64,000 bases of DNA from Limnohabitans sp. T6-20 (lineage in GTDB: Bacteria; Pseudomonadota; Gammaproteobacteria; Burkholderiales; Burkholderiaceae_C), in the NCBI RefSeq assembly GCF_003063505.1, contig NZ_NERW01000002.1, positions 620,001-684,000 on the forward strand, read 5' to 3'. The stretch's first letter is position 1, and every line of letters starts with the position of its first letter. Positions 53,101 through 63,059 of the stretch are shown here, one piece after another. The position numbers and the translations under genes were made by a program. Below the pieces are notes generated by a model, which was given only the letters and a program-made list of their open reading frames with translations, made no database searches and had not been told where the DNA came from.

Positions 53101-53759
53101 GGGCGCGTGCCACAAACAGCAGGCCAGGGTGTCGCCGGCACATCGTTGCGCAGCGAGATGGTCTGCGACAGGCTCAGGTGGCGTGTGGCATCTCGTGGCC
53201 ATTGCGCGCTGGCTTGCACCGTGACCGAGCGAGCCACCCAAGGCCCTCGCCTTTCGCACAGCACTTGCCACTGCAGATCCAGCATTTTCAGGCTGCCGGC
53301 ATCGGTCATGTCGGTCCACACCTCGGGTGTGCAGGCGGTGCGCACTTGCAGTTTGTTGTCTTTCAGGCGAAAACCCACGCAGTCGTTGTTGTCCACTTGG
53401 CCGTTCTGGTTGCGGTCTCGACTGAAGTCGATGCGGTCGCCTTGAATTCGGAGGTCTTGGGCATCACCGCAAAACGCATCCTGGCATTGCGCCGGGGATC
53501 GGTTTGACCACGCTTGCCCCAAAGATTGGGCCTGCCTGAGTTCCCGCCCCAGGACATCGAGGGCTGAGCGCAGGTCGTGGTGCAGATGGCTGTCTTGCAA
53601 GGCCCAGCGGTGCGCTTGCAGGTGCTGCGCCAGCATGTGGCTGCCGCCAGCCAGCACCACCAAGCCGACGCCCATGCCCACCATCAGCCCGACCAGGGTT
53701 TCGCCTTTTTGAGGCTTTTGTAGCTCTCTCGGCGGGTGCCGCAAACGGGTGTGACTCAT
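53097..53759 (-). CDS. pilW: Type IV pilus PilW-like minor pilin
   Basis: The 220-residue protein has leader QKG followed by ETLVGLMVGMGVGLVVLAGG. This is a prepilin N-terminus with Glu at +1 (not Phe) and Gly at +5 (not Glu), so processing by PilD may be inefficient or the annotation of the cleavage site is off. A DRNQNGQVDNND loop (115-126) looks EF-hand-like. Layout and order match pilW. Confidence 0.85.
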   Translation of the reverse strand: MSHTRLRHPPRELQKPQKGETLVGLMVGMGVGLVVLAGGSHMLAQHLQAHRWALQDSHLHHDLRSALDVLGRELRQAQSLGQAWSNRSPAQCQDAFCGDAQDLRIQGDRIDFSRDRNQNGQVDNNDCVGFRLKDNKLQVRTACTPEVWTDMTDAGSLKMLDLQWQVLCERRGPWVARSVTVQASAQWPRDATRHLSLSQTISLRNDVPATPWPAVCGTRP

Positions 53760-53777
53760 GTGCGGCTCATGTATGGT

Positions 53778-54248
53778 TCACTGGCGCCAGCAACGGCTGG
53801 GGTCGGCGTTCAAATCAGCACCGCTGCTGAGCACCACGCTGCCCGTGGCCAGCACTTGCAGGCGCATCGGGCGGCAAGCGGTGTCGCTGGCTTGCCCACC
53901 CGTGGGGGTGGCGGTCAGTGTGTAGCCATCGGCCGATGTGTCTTCGATGGCGATCAGGTAATGCCCTGAAGGCGAGCGGTCAGAGGCCCAGCCCAAACTG
54001 GCCAGGTCTGCGGCGTGGCTGTCGTGGGTGCCGCGCCATCGGGCTTGGTCCAGTTGCAATTGCTGCAAGGCGCTTTGCGCATCGGCGCGCCGCGTCTGGC
54101 GTTGTTGTGCGGTGTAGGTGGGCAAGGCCACCGCAGCCAGCACGCCCATCAGTGCCAGGCTGATGAGCAACTCGCTCAAAGTCCAGCCTTGAGCGTATTG
54201 AGCGTGGCCTTTGCCTGCGCTCTGTCGTCTTCGGGTGTCGATGCACAT
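53778..54248 (-). CDS. Type IV pilus PilE-like pilin
   Basis: The 156-residue protein has leader YAQG then WTLSELLISLALMGVLAAVALPTY, with Glu at +5 and Trp instead of Phe at +1. The C-terminal Cys pair (DTACRPMR and PSRCWRQ) forms a D-region disulfide loop as in PilE. The ATG at 54248 has GGGAG 7 nt before it; a longer frame to 54362 is not supported. It starts the leftward minor-pilin operon. Confidence 0.85.
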   Translation of the reverse strand: MCIDTRRRQSAGKGHAQYAQGWTLSELLISLALMGVLAAVALPTYTAQQRQTRRADAQSALQQLQLDQARWRGTHDSHAADLASLGWASDRSPSGHYLIAIEDTSADGYTLTATPTGGQASDTACRPMRLQVLATGSVVLSSGADLNADPSRCWRQ

Positions 54249-54386
54249 GCCCAGCTCCCGTGCTGATGATGAGACATTTGATTGTGAATACTTAATAATG
54301 ACTTGTACAGGCCAATGACACCGAATTCGGCTGCCCGGTTGGGTGTGGCTGGACAGCTTCATCGGGTTTCATCTGGAGAACAAGGC

Positions 54387-54944
54387 ATGCGCAGCTTTCG
54401 ACGCAATGGCTGGAGTGGCTTTACGCTGCTTGAAGCGCTGGTGGTGCTGGCGCTGCTGGGCACGCTGATGGCGTTGGCCGCGCCCAGCTTGACCGAGCTG
54501 CGTCAAAAACACCAAATGCAAAGTCAGGCAGAGCGCCTGCTCGGCAGCCTCATGCTGGCACGTTCAGAGGCTTTGCGCCGCCAACAGCGGGTGACGCTTT
54601 GCTTGCGCAGTGCTGGCGATCTTTGTGCTGCAGAGGGCCGTTGGGGGCAAGGTTGGGTGGTGTTTGTGGATGCCAATGACAACGCTGTGCGCGAGGCGAA
54701 TGAGCCGGTGTTGCAGGTGCAGGAAAGCGTGCCTTCGTTTTTGAAGCTCGAGGGCAACGCCACGGTGAACCGCTATGTGTCTTTTGGCGCAGAAGGGCGC
54801 AGCCAAACCACCACAGGGGCTTTTCAGGCGGGCACCTTGACATTGTGCAGACCGGGGCAAGCGGCCATTTGGCGGGTGGTGATCAATGCGGTGGGCAAGC
54901 CTAGGCTAGAAACGGCCATGTTGCCTGCTGACACCGAGTGTTGA
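54387..54944 (+). CDS. fimT: GspH/FimT-family pseudopilin
   Basis: The 185-residue protein has the canonical prepilin sequence SGFTLLEALVVLALLGTLMALAAP. It also has a GspH/FimT head with GWVVFVDANDNAVREANEPVL. GGAG lies 8 nt before the ATG at 54387. It is divergent from the PilE-like gene and closes the minor-pilin cluster. A longer frame starting at 54303 is unlikely. Confidence 0.87.
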   Translation: MRSFRRNGWSGFTLLEALVVLALLGTLMALAAPSLTELRQKHQMQSQAERLLGSLMLARSEALRRQQRVTLCLRSAGDLCAAEGRWGQGWVVFVDANDNAVREANEPVLQVQESVPSFLKLEGNATVNRYVSFGAEGRSQTTTGAFQAGTLTLCRPGQAAIWRVVINAVGKPRLETAMLPADTEC

Positions 54945-54990
54945 GTTCGCAAACGGCAGGGTGCTGGGTTCTTAAGCCTTAAGGCCGTGA

Positions 54991-55440
54991 TCAGTTGCGG
55001 ACTTCGTCCACCAGCATTTTGAATTCGTCGATGTCTTCAAAATTGCGGTACACACTGGCAAAGCGCACATAGGCCACTTTGTCGAGCTTTTTCAGCTCGC
55101 GCATGACCAGCTCGCCAATGCGGTGCGACGCGACTTCGCGGCTGGGCAGTGCCAGCAGTTTTTCTTCGATGCGCTCAATCGCACCGTCTACCTGCTCGGT
55201 GCTCACGGGGCGCTTGCGCAGGGCCAGGTTCAAGCTGGCACGCAGTTTTTCGCGTTGGTATTCGATGCGTCGGCCGTCTTTTTTGACGATGGCCGGAAAG
55301 TTGACTTCCGGCTTTTCGTAAGTGGTGAACCGCTTCTCACACGCCCCACATTGACGGCGACGGCGGATGAAATCCCCGTCTTCGGCCAGCCGCGTTTCCA
55401 CCACTTGGGTTTCGAGGTGACCGCAAAACGGGCATTTCAT
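54991..55440 (-). CDS. nrdR: Transcriptional repressor NrdR
   Basis: The 149-residue NrdR regulates ribonucleotide reductase genes. The zinc ribbon has Cys3, Cys6, Cys31 and Cys34 (CPFCGHLE and CGACEKRF). The ATP-cone domain has [28 protein letters not shown]. It lies 12 bp downstream of glyA, the common arrangement in this order. Confidence 0.97.
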   Translation of the reverse strand: MKCPFCGHLETQVVETRLAEDGDFIRRRRQCGACEKRFTTYEKPEVNFPAIVKKDGRRIEYQREKLRASLNLALRKRPVSTEQVDGAIERIEEKLLALPSREVASHRIGELVMRELKKLDKVAYVRFASVYRNFEDIDEFKMLVDEVRN

Positions 55441-55452
55441 CGCCTTGTCCGA

Positions 55453-56697
<1,245 letters not shown>

Positions 56698-56729
56698 GGC
56701 AGTCCTTCAAAAGAGATGGAACCTTGGCT

Positions 56730-56856
56730 CAACAAGGGGGTTGTTGACAAGGGCTGCCCAGGCGAACGGCTGAAAACCCTGGTCTGGGCCTTGAGAGCCT
56801 CTTCCGGGCTGTGCGCTTCCCAGTGGTTTGGGGTGCTTCCGAGTTGGAGGGGCACC
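56730..56856 (-). promoter_or_regulatory. Possible structured leader of glyA
   Basis: On the minus strand, upstream of the glyA ATG, three inverted repeats occur: 56730-56735 with 56741-56746 (CAACAA/TTGTTG), 56756-56761 with 56784-56789 (GCCCAG/CTGGGC), and 56832-56836 with 56852-56856 (GGTGC/GCACC). I see no known glycine-riboswitch core. The region may fold but its function is uncertain. Confidence 0.35.
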
Positions 56857-56961
56857 GCGGTCCACGTCAGAGTGATCTCGTCTTACTGGAAAACGGGGCT
56901 CCTATCGCCAGTCGCGCACCTGAATAGTGTATCCCAGCCTTACAAGCGCTTGGCCGGGTTT

Positions 56962-57729
56962 TTACTGCGGGGGCAGGCGGTCTTTGGCTGACAGGGCTGC
57001 GGTGTTTTGTCGTTCCGTGAGTTTTTCAAGCAATTTTTGCTCGGCTAATACCCGTTCGACATACAGCTGCTCGGTGGTTTGTCCGGAGGACATGCCGTAA
57101 AGGCGCAAAGCTTCCTCCAGTGTGGCGGTCTGCTGAATCAGGGCCTGCAAATGGCGCACACCGATGCGCAAATTGGTCAGGGGGTCGAAAGCCGACAATT
57201 GCCCGCCAAAACGGCTCAACTCATCCACGTGTGCTTTGCGTTCGATTTGCATCAAACCCACATTGCCCTGGCTTCCGGACGCAAACGGGTTGAAACGGGA
57301 TTCGACCGCCATGATCGCCAGGATCAAGCTGGGCGGCAGTTGACTGCGCTCACCAATTGCCCAAGCTTCGGACACCACGGCGCCCAATGGCTCGCTGGAG
57401 ACGCGGTACTTGCGGCTCAGCCAACGGGTGACCAACAGTTGGTCGGACGTCAGGTTTTTGAGGCTCTTGGCGGTTGAGCGATGGGCCGCATTGCCGGATT
57501 CGGCGGTGTCTGGAACTTCACCTTGTCTGATCTCAAGCCAGCCCAGCAGCACCTCGCTGGCGGAGGCCTGCAGCTCGGGGCGAGACACAAAAGTCAGGCT
57601 CACCAGCACGACCACCAAGCCAAGCAAAGCCAGGCTGTGGCGGGTGATTTCTACAAAACCTTCACGGACGTCCATGGCCCAAGTCTGCAGACTCAGACCC
57701 AGGCGGGACATGTTCAATGGCGCTGTCAT
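56962..57729 (-). CDS. Lytic transglycosylase (SLT domain)
   Basis: The 255-residue protein has a membrane helix (LALLGLVVVLVSLTFVS) and a periplasmic transglycosylase domain. The catalytic Glu is in ILAIMAVESRFNPFASGSQGNVGLMQIERK, and ends LRLYGMSSG as in SLT goose-type enzymes. It cleaves peptidoglycan to 1,6-anhydro products. The ATG at 57729 has AGGA about 9 nt upstream and is preferred to one at 57744. A strong promoter lies 150 bp upstream. Confidence 0.88.
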   Translation of the reverse strand: MTAPLNMSRLGLSLQTWAMDVREGFVEITRHSLALLGLVVVLVSLTFVSRPELQASASEVLLGWLEIRQGEVPDTAESGNAAHRSTAKSLKNLTSDQLLVTRWLSRKYRVSSEPLGAVVSEAWAIGERSQLPPSLILAIMAVESRFNPFASGSQGNVGLMQIERKAHVDELSRFGGQLSAFDPLTNLRIGVRHLQALIQQTATLEEALRLYGMSSGQTTEQLYVERVLAEQKLLEKLTERQNTAALSAKDRLPPQ

Positions 57730-58131
57730 AGCACTTCCTCTCATGCCAAGCGGCAGTGACTTGCATCACTTGAGCGCTTGTTGGTGGGGGGGACGCATTC
57801 TGCAAAACAGCCATGGGCTGGTGCAGCTAAAGCCGGGTTCGGCAGCGATATCGGGTTATCCCTAATTCGGGATGTGGACGAATTCTAGGAATATTTAATA
57901 TCAAGTCAATACTATCAAAGTTTAAAAATATACAAAAAAGAAATATAAAGAGGCTGATGTGTCCGAAATCACAAGAGATTTCCGCCGTTTCATACAAGAG
58001 GGCCGGGTCGGACCAAATCCCGGCGAAAATACGAGGTTGTCGACAGCCGCCTTTGAAAATTTTTTGCAAAGATGCCCGGCCCCGACACTGATGCCGTATT
58101 TGGCATGGACTGTGTTTTTAAAGTTTTTACC
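57730..58131. other. Divergent AT-rich intergenic region between the transglycosylase and DUF349 genes
   Basis: These 402 bp hold no gene. The stretch 57885-57955 is strongly AT-rich and carries the sigma-70 promoter for the leftward gene. A rightward promoter for the DUF349 gene probably lies there too, but no clear minus-35/minus-10 pair stands out on the plus strand. Confidence 0.5.
57882..57909 (-). promoter_or_regulatory. Sigma-70 promoter for the lytic transglycosylase gene
   Basis: On the minus strand TTGACT (57909-57904), a 16-nt spacer and TAGAAT (57887-57882) each match the consensus at 5 of 6 positions. The leader before the ATG at 57729 would be about 145 nt. Confidence 0.65.
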
Positions 58132-60942
58132 GTGACTTCATCTTCTAAGCCTCTTGACCTCGCCGCTCTTGACCAGTTGACCGGAGGGGCTTTCAATGCC
58201 GCCACCTCGGGTGAGCGCAGCGCCCGTTTGCGTGAATGGCTCCTGTCCGAGCCTGCTGCCGACGTGTTGGCCGAGGTGTACCGGGAGATGTCCACACGCG
58301 ACAAAGGCGCGGCCAAGCTCCTCAAAGAAAAGCTCGACGAGCTCAAACGCGCGCACGGCCAGGAAGCACTGGCCAGCGACTGGGCGCAAAAAGCCGAGCA
58401 GATGCTGCAAGCGCCGCGTCTGAACATTGCCGACGCGATGGCGTGGCAGCGAGATGCCGCCAAAGCCGGTGCGCCCCTCTCGCGCGAGCCTCTGGCCAGC
58501 TTGAAGGTCCGTTTGGCCGAAGTGGTCAAAGGCGTCGATGATCTGCAGCACCAGGTGATGGTGCAGCGTGAAGCCGCCGTGTTGCTGGCGCAGCGCATCG
58601 AAGTGCTGTCCACCAAGCCCATGGCCGAAGCGCAAGCGGCGCTGGCCGGGTTGCAGTCCGACGTGGCGCAGTGGCAATCACAGGCCCAGCAATTGACCAC
58701 CAACGCCGTTTGGCCGAGTGTGGACATGAAATTTCCGAGCCAACTGGACGCGGCACTGAGCCAGTTGCAGGCGGTCTGGGATGGTTTCTCGGCTGCTTTG
58801 ACGCTGGCGCAACAAGCCCAGGCCGACGCGACCGCGGCCTTGCCGTCGGTGCCCGTTTGGGCCGATGAAATTCGCCGTTTGCGCGGAGAAGCCGTGGCCG
58901 AAGTGCCCGCTGCAGCCGCTGGCGCGACCGAAGCGGTCAAAGAGCCCAAGCCAGCCAAACCCAAGATGGACGCAGCCCAGCGTCAGGCTCTGCGCGAGCA
59001 GGCCAACAAGGCTGTGACCGAAGTGCTCGAAGCGCTTGAAAAACAAATCACCGAACCACCGGTGCCTGCCGATGCGCCGGTCGCCTTGCGCGCCGTGCTC
59101 AAGACCCATGGCAAAAACCTGGACACCGCCCTCGACGAGCGCGTGCACAAGGCACTGACTGCCACGGGCGATGCCGAAGGCTGGCAACGCTGGTTGGCCG
59201 ATCAGGTTCGCCAAGACCTGGTGAACCAAGCCGAATCCTTGCTCGATGCCGAAAAAGCCCCCACCGTGGGTGGCCGCAAGATGCAAGACAAGCTGCGCCA
59301 ATTGCGTGAGAGCTGGAAGCAAACCGACCAAGGCGGCTTGCCCAACCACGCTTTGTGGAAGCGCTTTGATGCCGCGTGCAACGAAGCCTACAAAGCCGTG
59401 TTGGCCTGGCTGGAGCAGATGAAAAAAGACTCGGCCGAGCACCGTGCGCAGCGCGTGGCTTTGCTCGATGAAGTCAAAGCGTGGACCTTGGCCAACGCCG
59501 AGAGCGACGACTGGCGCGCCCAGTTGCGCGCTTTGCACCAGTTTGCTGACCGCTGGCGCAATGCCGGTCACCTGAGCGAAAAAGCTTTTGGTGAAATGCA
59601 GTCGCAGTGGAAGGCCGTGCTCAAAGCCGCCGCCGTCCGACTGGAAGCCGCCCAAAAAGCCAGCGTCGAGCGCCGTCAGGCCTTGATCAACGAAGCCCGT
59701 GAAGTGGGTGCTGCACCCGCGCTGCGCGTGGACGCCGTCAAGGCCCTGCAGCAACGTTGGCAAGTCGAAGCGCAATCGGTCCCCTTGGACCGCAAAACCG
59801 AACAAAAGCTGTGGGAAGTTTTCCGCGCACCGCTGGACGAAGCTTTTCAGCGCAAAGGCACTGACCGCCAAGCCTCTGCCGCACCGCTGAGCGCACGCGA
59901 CCGTGCCGTGATCGATGCATCCAAAGCCCTGGACGAAGCCAATGCCGGTGGCGATGCCTCCAAGATTCGCGCCGCCATGGCGGCATTGGATGCCGCTTTG
60001 CGCGGTCAAGCCCAAGAAGCGCAGGCCGCGCAAGTGGCTCCTGCCGCCGCCCCAGCCAAAGCGTCTGTGCCTGCACCTGATGCTTCTGCACCAGATGCCG
60101 CAGAACCCGATGCCGCAGCCCCTGCACAAGAGAACGCTGAAGACGCCACTCCCGTTGCACAAAACGACGCAGCCGCCTCGGCCGATGCACCAGAAGTGAC
60201 CGCCGAAAGCGCTGACGCCACCGAAGCTGAAGCCGAAGCACCGGTGGCCCCCGTGGCCCCGCCCAAACCGGCCAAGCCTGTCGTTGCGGTGCGTGGCGAT
60301 GACCGCCCTGGTCAAAAGAAAACCGAAGCCGCTCCAGCTGGCCGCCGCGATGGCCGTCCCGGTGAGCGCGGTGCCCGCCCAGGTGGCGACCGCGGACCAG
60401 GCCGCCCCGGCGAGCGTGGCGGCGATCGCTTTGGTGACCGTGGCCCGCGTGGCGAAGGCCGTGATTTCCGCGAAGACCGGGGTCCGCGCTTGGGTGATGC
60501 CGCTTTCCGTGCGCAGCGCGAAGCCATGGAACGTGCCGAAATGTCGCTGCGCAAACTGGCCGCACAAGCCCACGGCGAAACGCTGACCCGTTTGATGACT
60601 GCTTGGCAAGATCGCCAAGCCGACGCGCTGCCCAGCGCACAAGAGCTGGGCCGTGCCATCAACGCCGCCACCCGCCAGGCTTGGGCGCAAGCGGTCAGCG
60701 CGCAGGCTAAAACGCCAGCCGCCACCGCTTTGTTGCGCCTGGAGATGGCGGCCGAAGTGCCCACGCCTGCCGACAAGCTGAGCGAGCGCCGCATGCTGCA
60801 ATTGCAGTTGCTGACCCAGCGCAACCGACCCGGCCCCCGCGAAACTTGGGGTCAGGATGTGGCGCAGGTCTTGTCTGGCCCGCACGAAGAGGCCACTGCA
60901 CGCCGTTTGCAAAACGTCTTGAAGAACCTGCTGCGCGGCTGA
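58132..60942 (+). CDS. DUF349 domain-containing protein with Arg/Gly-rich segment
   Basis: The 936-residue protein is dominated by repeated helical DUF349 units (WKQTDQGGLPNHALWKRFDAACNEAY; RWQVEAQSVPLDRKTEQKLWEVFRAPLDEAFQR), rich in Ala, Glu, Gln and Trp at spaced positions. An Ala/Pro-acid-rich linker (about 640-730) is followed by an Arg/Gly tract (about 737-786; RGG and RPG repeats) and a C-terminal helical domain. There is no signal peptide. The start may be GTG 58132 (VTSSSKPLDL) or ATG 58072 or 58105; the first fits the domain start best. Function is unknown; an RNA- or protein-scaffold role is speculation. Confidence 0.87.
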   Translation: MTSSSKPLDLAALDQLTGGAFNAATSGERSARLREWLLSEPAADVLAEVYREMSTRDKGAAKLLKEKLDELKRAHGQEALASDWAQKAEQMLQAPRLNIADAMAWQRDAAKAGAPLSREPLASLKVRLAEVVKGVDDLQHQVMVQREAAVLLAQRIEVLSTKPMAEAQAALAGLQSDVAQWQSQAQQLTTNAVWPSVDMKFPSQLDAALSQLQAVWDGFSAALTLAQQAQADATAALPSVPVWADEIRRLRGEAVAEVPAAAAGATEAVKEPKPAKPKMDAAQRQALREQANKAVTEVLEALEKQITEPPVPADAPVALRAVLKTHGKNLDTALDERVHKALTATGDAEGWQRWLADQVRQDLVNQAESLLDAEKAPTVGGRKMQDKLRQLRESWKQTDQGGLPNHALWKRFDAACNEAYKAVLAWLEQMKKDSAEHRAQRVALLDEVKAWTLANAESDDWRAQLRALHQFADRWRNAGHLSEKAFGEMQSQWKAVLKAAAVRLEAAQKASVERRQALINEAREVGAAPALRVDAVKALQQRWQVEAQSVPLDRKTEQKLWEVFRAPLDEAFQRKGTDRQASAAPLSARDRAVIDASKALDEANAGGDASKIRAAMAALDAALRGQAQEAQAAQVAPAAAPAKASVPAPDASAPDAAEPDAAAPAQENAEDATPVAQNDAAASADAPEVTAESADATEAEAEAPVAPVAPPKPAKPVVAVRGDDRPGQKKTEAAPAGRRDGRPGERGARPGGDRGPGRPGERGGDRFGDRGPRGEGRDFREDRGPRLGDAAFRAQREAMERAEMSLRKLAAQAHGETLTRLMTAWQDRQADALPSAQELGRAINAATRQAWAQAVSAQAKTPAATALLRLEMAAEVPTPADKLSERRMLQLQLLTQRNRPGPRETWGQDVAQVLSGPHEEATARRLQNVLKNLLRG

Positions 60943-60956
60943 TCGACCCTTCGCAT

Positions 60957-60990
60957 GCAAAACGGCCGCTCACTGAGCGGCCGTTTTTTT
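60957..60990. terminator. Intrinsic terminator after the DUF349 gene
   Basis: AACGGCCGCTCA and TGAGCGGCCGTT form a perfect 12-bp stem with a 1-nt centre and T(7) on the plus strand. A-rich sequence on the other side makes it bidirectional with lpxH. Confidence 0.9.
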
Positions 60991-61026
60991 GATCTGTCCC
61001 GGTGTCTGCCCGAGCGGCAAGCTGCT

Positions 61027-61806
61027 TCAGCGCCAATCCAGCCGCTCTGAGCCGCCTGCGCGTTGCAGCCTGAACACTTGCGCCCGCAAAGGGCTGTGGT
61101 CGAGCGACCAGTCGCTCAAGACATGCCGTTGGGCCGTGCCCAGCGCATGGTCTGCGGGCTGGTGGGTGTGGCCGTGGATGAGCCGATTCGCCTGCGCCTG
61201 CGTCAGCCAGAACAGGCTCATGTCGGGGTCGGCATCGGCAAAGCTCATGCCTTCATGCTTTTGCGATTCGCTGAGCGCCCGCAAGCTGCGGGCAAACTCC
61301 TGCCGCTCGGCCAGCGGCTTGGCCAAAAACGCTTGCTGCCATTCGGGGTTGCGCGCTTGCAGTCTGAAGGCCTGATAAGGCTTGTCGTCCAGACACAGTG
61401 CGTCGCCGTGGCTGAGCAAAATGCGTTGCGTGCCCAGTTCGAACAAAGTGGGGTCGCTCAGCGCCTCAACGCCACAGGCCCCCAGGTAATCCGGGCCTAC
61501 CAGAAAGTCGCGGTTACCGGGCATGAAGCCGACATGGGCGCGCTGCGCGGTTTGGCGCAAAACCTCGGCGCAGCTTTGCAAAAACGGGTCTTGAGCGGCG
61601 GCATCGTCGCCCACCCAGACTTCAAACAAGTCACCCAGAATCAGCACTGCATCGGCCGGGGTGCGGGCCATGTAGTCACGCCAGGCGTCAAAGGTGGCGG
61701 TCTCGGAAGCCTGCAAATGCAGGTCCGAGATCAGGTCCACGGTTTGCCATGTCGCAGGCGCTGTCAGCAAGCCGATGTTCGGCCGGGTGGTGCGCGGGTC
61801 AGACAT
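61027..61806 (-). CDS. lpxH: UDP-2,3-diacylglucosamine diphosphatase
   Basis: The 259-residue metallophosphoesterase hydrolyses UDP-2,3-diacylglucosamine to lipid X. It has the LpxH metal motifs LISDLHLQ, LILGDLFEVWVGDD, FMPGNRDFLVG, LLSHGDALCLDD and LIHGHTHQPADH. It is 12 bp downstream of the ppiB-type gene. Confidence 0.96.
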   Translation of the reverse strand: MSDPRTTRPNIGLLTAPATWQTVDLISDLHLQASETATFDAWRDYMARTPADAVLILGDLFEVWVGDDAAAQDPFLQSCAEVLRQTAQRAHVGFMPGNRDFLVGPDYLGACGVEALSDPTLFELGTQRILLSHGDALCLDDKPYQAFRLQARNPEWQQAFLAKPLAERQEFARSLRALSESQKHEGMSFADADPDMSLFWLTQAQANRLIHGHTHQPADHALGTAQRHVLSDWSLDHSPLRAQVFRLQRAGGSERLDWR

Positions 61807-61818
61807 GGCGGGCTACGC

Positions 61819-62325
61819 TCAGATGGCGACGGCTTTTTCGATCACGACGTCCTCTTTGGGCACGTCACCGTGGCCGCCGCGGTTGCCGGTTTTCACGCCC
61901 TTGATCTGGTCGACCACTTCGGTGCCCTTGACCACTTTACCGAACACGGCATAGCCCCAGCCTTGCATGGAGGGGGCGGTGTGGTTCAGGAAGTCGTTTT
62001 TGGCCACGTTGATGAAGAACTGGGCGGTGGCCGAGTGGGGTGCCGAGGTGCGGGCCATGGCCACGGTGTACTCGTCGTTTTTCAGGCCGTTGTTGGCTTC
62101 GTTTTCGATGGTGGCATCGGTGGGCTTTTGGCTCATGCCAGGCTCAAAGCCACCGCCCTGGACCATGAAGCCGGGGATCACACGGTGAAAAATCGTGTTG
62201 TTGTAGTGGCCCTTGTTCACATAGGCCAGGAAGTTTTCGGTCGACTTGGGGGCTTTTTCGGCATCCAGTTCGAGGGTGATGACGCCGTAGCCGGTGATGT
62301 GCAGTTCGACTTGTGGGTTGCTCAT
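61819..62325 (-). CDS. ppiB: Peptidyl-prolyl cis-trans isomerase, cytoplasmic cyclophilin (PpiB-like)
   Basis: The 168-residue cyclophilin has no signal peptide and carries the core [15 protein letters not shown] (PGFMVQGG), [17 protein letters not shown] [17 protein letters not shown], and a [17 protein letters not shown] segment. It is 4 bp after the periplasmic cyclophilin gene. Confidence 0.95.
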   Translation of the reverse strand: MSNPQVELHITGYGVITLELDAEKAPKSTENFLAYVNKGHYNNTIFHRVIPGFMVQGGGFEPGMSQKPTDATIENEANNGLKNDEYTVAMARTSAPHSATAQFFINVAKNDFLNHTAPSMQGWGYAVFGKVVKGTEVVDQIKGVKTGNRGGHGDVPKEDVVIEKAVAI

Positions 62326-62329
62326 GGTG

Positions 62330-63019
62330 TTACTTCAACAAAGTGATGGATTGGATGACAACCGGCGTCCGGGGAACATCGGTCGGGAAGGGGCCGCCAG
62401 CGCCTGTGGGCGTGTTGCGGATTTTTTGGACCACGTCCATGCCGGACGTGACTTTGCCAAAAACGGTGTAGCCAGCAAGCTGGGGGTGATTGACCAGCTG
62501 GCTGCGGGGCACGCTGGGGTAAACACGGCCCTGGTATTCAAATTTCGTCACCGGATCGCCATCGGGGATGGGCGTGGGGTCCAGAAAAGCGTTGTCCACC
62601 ACGTTGATGAAAAACTGCGCCGTGGCCGATTGCGGGTCGTTGGTGCGCGCCATGGCCAATGTGCCGGTGGTGTTTTTCAGGCCTGCGGCCAGGGCTTGGC
62701 GGCCTTCGTGCTGCACGGGGGCGCGGGTTTTCTTCTCTTTGTATTGGGCGTCATAGCCGCCGCCTTGCACCATGAAGCCCGCAATCACGCGGTGAAAAAT
62801 CGTGCCGTCGTAGTGCTTGTCGCTCACATACTGCAAAAAGTTGGCCACGGTTTTGGGGGCCTTGTCGGCGTACAGCTCAGCTTCGATGTCGCCCATCGAG
62901 GTGCTGATGCGCACTTTGCTCACGCCGCTGGTTTGGGCCTGGCTGGCCGCGGGCAGTGCCAGAGCCAAGGGCAGGGCGATCGACAGGGCGAAAGAGGTCA
63001 AAAAACGAAAACGGTTCAT
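62330..63019 (-). CDS. ppiA: Peptidyl-prolyl cis-trans isomerase, periplasmic cyclophilin (PpiA-like)
   Basis: The 229-residue protein is a second cyclophilin with a signal peptide (to about residue 29, [10 protein letters not shown]). The body has [52 protein letters not shown], and [14 protein letters not shown]. It should fold outer-membrane or periplasmic proteins. Confidence 0.94.
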   Translation of the reverse strand: MNRFRFLTSFALSIALPLALALPAASQAQTSGVSKVRISTSMGDIEAELYADKAPKTVANFLQYVSDKHYDGTIFHRVIAGFMVQGGGYDAQYKEKKTRAPVQHEGRQALAAGLKNTTGTLAMARTNDPQSATAQFFINVVDNAFLDPTPIPDGDPVTKFEYQGRVYPSVPRSQLVNHPQLAGYTVFGKVTSGMDVVQKIRNTPTGAGGPFPTDVPRTPVVIQSITLLK

Positions 63020-63059
63020 GGTGTCCTTTCAACAGGCGCAGCGCGCTTGACGGTGCAGA

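Noticed and set aside
56698..56961. A glycine riboswitch before glyA
   Set aside because: The conserved core sequences of glycine riboswitches are not visible on either strand.
58678..60960. A 760-codon open frame antisense to the DUF349 gene
   Set aside because: It is a shadow in high-GC sequence: the sense strand has clear domain content, and the antisense translation is His/Gly/Phe-biased with no motif.
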